Shown in pieces: positions 23,191-25,261 of a stretch of DNA of 25,261 nt (its first letter is position 1; every line of letters starts with the position of its first letter). The notes beneath the pieces were generated by a model that saw only the letters and a list, made by a program, of their open reading frames with translations, had not been told where the DNA came from and did no database searches. The stretch lies in NCBI GenBank assembly GCA_018695085.1, contig JABHOU010000656.1, forward strand, positions 1 through 25,261. The letters run 5' to 3'. The DNA comes from Opitutia bacterium (GTDB taxonomy: Bacteria > Verrucomicrobiota > Verrucomicrobiia > Opitutales > Seribacteraceae). Made by a program: the position numbers and the translations under genes.

Positions 23191-25011
23191 TTATTCTTCG
23201 GCTTCACCTTCACCGCCGGTCAACCGTACGCCGTAAGTTTCAAGTCTTTGATGAGCTTCGCTTGATTCCTTGCTCTTGGGGTGGCGGCGAAGGACAAGCC
23301 TCAGTTGCCCGATTTCCTTCCCCTTGTCTCCGCTCGTCCGGTAAACGTTGCAAATCTTCAGGCATGCGACGGGAGCAAACGCGCCGACAGAGTTTTCAAG
23401 TTCTCGTAGGAGTTCCACCGCTTTGCCGAATTGTTTGAGTCCGACCAGGCAATCAGCAATGGCCCAAGTCGAATGTGGCTGTTTGTTGGCTGCTCGATAG
23501 GACTTGATGGCTTCGGCATAACGGCCCAACTCTTGAAGCAGCGTTCCCTCTTTCCAGCTCAATTCAGGGCCTGCGTAATCGGGAATCTTCTTCAGGGAAG
23601 GAACCTCCGCCAAGGCTTTTTCCTTAAAGGGCCGGTTTTGGTGGCTTTTGCCAATGAAATAGTCGAAACGAGCTTTTCCTGCGAAGCTTTTGTTCGCGAT
23701 CTTGGCGAAGTAAGCCAAGACCTCGTTTTCCGTGAGATAGTAAGCGGCGAACGTACCCATGTCTTTCAATTCCTCGTCAGTCATACCTGAAACGTTGACC
23801 ATGCGGATGACCGACTGAGCCTCCGCATGAAGCCCGCAGGGATGTCGCAAGCGATTCATCAGCCAGATCTTTTCTTCCCTTTTGAGGGCTCGAGCTGTGG
23901 GGAGTATCCATTTTTCGTAGAATTTGTTCCGGTTCCAGCGCATGCGCTCGATGACCAAGGTTCTTTCATTGGGCTTGGCTCCTGCAACAAGGGGGCCTCC
24001 ATGCTTCATCGCGAAGGCAAGCTCTAGTTCCTGGTCCCAATTGTAGTGACCGATCCAGTCGTAAACTCTTCGAAGGGTAGGGGGTGTCAGCCCGAATTGC
24101 TTGTCCATTTTTGCGCCCCAAGCCACCTTGTCGTTCTCGTAAACGCGTTGCAGGTTAAACAACTTGATCCGCAACTCGTCGTGTTCAGCAAAAGAATCGC
24201 CCATTTTGCTCGTCCAGTAGCGACTCACGTCTTCCGGGTTGTCCTTCGCCCCCAGAGCGTAATCCAAAGCCGTCTTCCAGTATCGTGGATCCTCTTGAGG
24301 GTTGGCGCCCTTGCCTTGCCGGTCGCCAAAGGCATTGGTCGCGATGAAAAACTCCTTCAGCTTGTCGTGGTTGGGTTTGCGCCTTACGTAATGATGGAAT
24401 ACGGATGCCCTCGCGCTCTGGGCGGCCCTTTCATTGCTTTTGGCAAAGGCAACGGCCGTTCGCCAATGGTATTCGGCCGCGTCGTCGAATTTCTCAAGCT
24501 TCTCCATGGCTTTTCCAAGGAAGGTGAGAGCACTGCCTGAATTGGGTTGAAGTACGTATTCGTCGTCCTTGACCAACTCAGCCCAAACGGCAACCTGCTT
24601 GGCATCTTCACCATTTTGCTCGTGGCACTTCCCCATGAAGTACAGAGCCGCGGCCGCATAGGGAACGTCATCCGGAAAATAATCCACGACCTCGCGGTAG
24701 GAACGGATCGCATGGTTGCGCTTGTCAAGTAGATGGAGGCAACGCCCCATCCGAAGAAGAACGTACCCCAGGGCGGGACTGCGCGCGAACTCCAAAGAAT
24801 AGGCCTTATAGGCGGCATAGGCGCCTTTGTAATCCTTTTTGAGGAACAGTTTGTCGGCATCCTCCAGGTTGAGCGCCTCGAAGGTGTCCAGCTTGGCAAA
24901 TGACTCGGCAGGGTAGCGAACTTCCTCAACTGCCTGGAGGCGTGAGGACAGATGGGAAAACACAATCAGGCATATAACTGACAAAAGTATTTTTTTAGAA
25001 AGGGCGGTCAT
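23191..25011 (-). CDS. Secreted TPR protein
   Basis: This is a 606-residue protein starting at the ATG at 25011; a TTG at 25032 is possible but would put polar residues before the signal sequence. The signal peptide (KKILLSVICLIVFSHLSS) is likely cut after RLQA. TPR-like repeats fill residues about 35-195: LFLKKDYKGAYAAYKAYSLE, HAIRSYREVVDYFPDDVPY and FDDAAEYHWRTAVAF. The middle (about 200-470) is helical and not recognisable as TPR. TPRs resume from about 479 (LGRYAEAIKSYRAA, FGKAVELLRELE, KEIGQLRLVLRRHPKSKE) to the end, which closes with a glycine/glutamate tail. Unlike the next three genes, it shows no beta modules. It is 24 bases after the upstream stop and 45 bases before the next start. 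It is probably a periplasmic interaction partner of the larger TPR proteins. The exact role is unknown. Confidence 0.92.
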   Translation of the reverse strand: MTALSKKILLSVICLIVFSHLSSRLQAVEEVRYPAESFAKLDTFEALNLEDADKLFLKKDYKGAYAAYKAYSLEFARSPALGYVLLRMGRCLHLLDKRNHAIRSYREVVDYFPDDVPYAAAALYFMGKCHEQNGEDAKQVAVWAELVKDDEYVLQPNSGSALTFLGKAMEKLEKFDDAAEYHWRTAVAFAKSNERAAQSARASVFHHYVRRKPNHDKLKEFFIATNAFGDRQGKGANPQEDPRYWKTALDYALGAKDNPEDVSRYWTSKMGDSFAEHDELRIKLFNLQRVYENDKVAWGAKMDKQFGLTPPTLRRVYDWIGHYNWDQELELAFAMKHGGPLVAGAKPNERTLVIERMRWNRNKFYEKWILPTARALKREEKIWLMNRLRHPCGLHAEAQSVIRMVNVSGMTDEELKDMGTFAAYYLTENEVLAYFAKIANKSFAGKARFDYFIGKSHQNRPFKEKALAEVPSLKKIPDYAGPELSWKEGTLLQELGRYAEAIKSYRAANKQPHSTWAIADCLVGLKQFGKAVELLRELENSVGAFAPVACLKICNVYRTSGDKGKEIGQLRLVLRRHPKSKESSEAHQRLETYGVRLTGGEGEAEE

Positions 25012-25035
25012 TACAATACTCTGGCTTGGCAATGA

Positions 25036-25261
25036 CTATTTGGAGTCTTCGCGCTTCCTGCGAATAGTTTCGCGCAGAGCTTCCGCCTCTTCCAATTCAT
25101 CTGTACGCATACTGAGGAAACCGGCCTTTTGGTTCACCGCGAGGTAGACCTGCTCGGCATCGGTGGCGGCGGACTCAAGTTCGCCCATCGCGAAATAGAT
25201 CTTGGCTCGACTGCGAAGGTGTGGAATGGAGATCTTTTTGGGCTTCCAATTTCTAGGTGCG
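25036..25261 (-). CDS. C-terminal end of a TPR-like protein (cut by the window edge)
   Basis: An open frame enters from the right edge and ends with TAG at 25038-25036, giving the last 74 complete residues. The sequence has the helix-turn-helix feel of a TPR: HLRSRAKIYFAMGELESAAT followed by DAEQVYLAVNQK, then a charged helix (ELEEAEALRETIRRKRED). The Ala, Gly and Tyr spacing fits one TPR repeat and a capping helix. The next gene starts 24 bases downstream, so this gene very likely belongs to the same operon. The N-terminus, and thus a signal peptide or other domains, is outside the window. Confidence 0.75.
   Translation of the reverse strand, partial: APRNWKPKKISIPHLRSRAKIYFAMGELESAATDAEQVYLAVNQKAGFLSMRTDELEEAEALRETIRRKREDSK

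Overview
The window looks like one long stretch of a single minus-strand operon from a Gram-negative bacterium, most likely a member of the PVC group, and Verrucomicrobiota is my best guess. The evidence for this is a PDZ/DUF6288-like start of a secreted protein, a DUF4159 protein with an N-terminal membrane part, an ExbB/ExbD motor, very large periplasmic TPR proteins, and weak or absent Shine-Dalgarno sequences at several genes. No rRNA, tRNA, CRISPR array, mobile element or clear terminator was seen. The lineage is inferred from protein style only.

Transcription runs from right to left. In that order the genes are: the C-terminal end of a TPR-like protein (25036-25261, cut by the window edge); a secreted TPR protein of 606 aa (23191-25011); a secreted TPR/beta/TPR protein of 784 aa (20791-23145); two giant secreted paralogues of 2568 aa (13088-20794) and 2520 aa (5515-13077); a small soluble protein of 118 aa (5153-5509); an ExbB/TolQ-like channel protein (4515-5159); two different ExbD/TolR-like proteins (4089-4505 and 3665-4084); a short single-span TonB-like protein (3176-3637); a five-span membrane protein ending in a DUF4159 domain (1535-3142); a three-span membrane protein with an unrecognised soluble C-terminal domain (375-1538); and the N-terminal part of a secreted PDZ/DUF6288-like protein (1-327, cut by the edge).

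The genes are packed tightly. Gaps are 4 to 47 bp, there are ATGA overlaps at 1535-1538 and 20791-20794, and a 7-base overlap before exbB. No intergenic space is large enough for an obvious promoter, so transcription probably starts to the right of the window.

The simplest working model is a proton-driven inner-membrane motor (one ExbB, two ExbD types and a short TonB-like protein) that acts on a very large periplasmic or cell-surface scaffold. The scaffold would be the TPR proteins, which carry TPR solenoids at both ends and beta-sandwich modules with PA14-like and discoidin-like features in between. The DUF4159 and three-span proteins would be inner-membrane partners. The molecular task (uptake of a polymer, envelope remodelling, surface movement) cannot be read from the sequence. 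I know of no characterised system with this gene set, and it is the most interesting thing in the window. The one-TolQ-plus-two-TolR arrangement and TPR-rich partners recall the Agl/Glt gliding machinery of Myxococcus, but only as an analogy.
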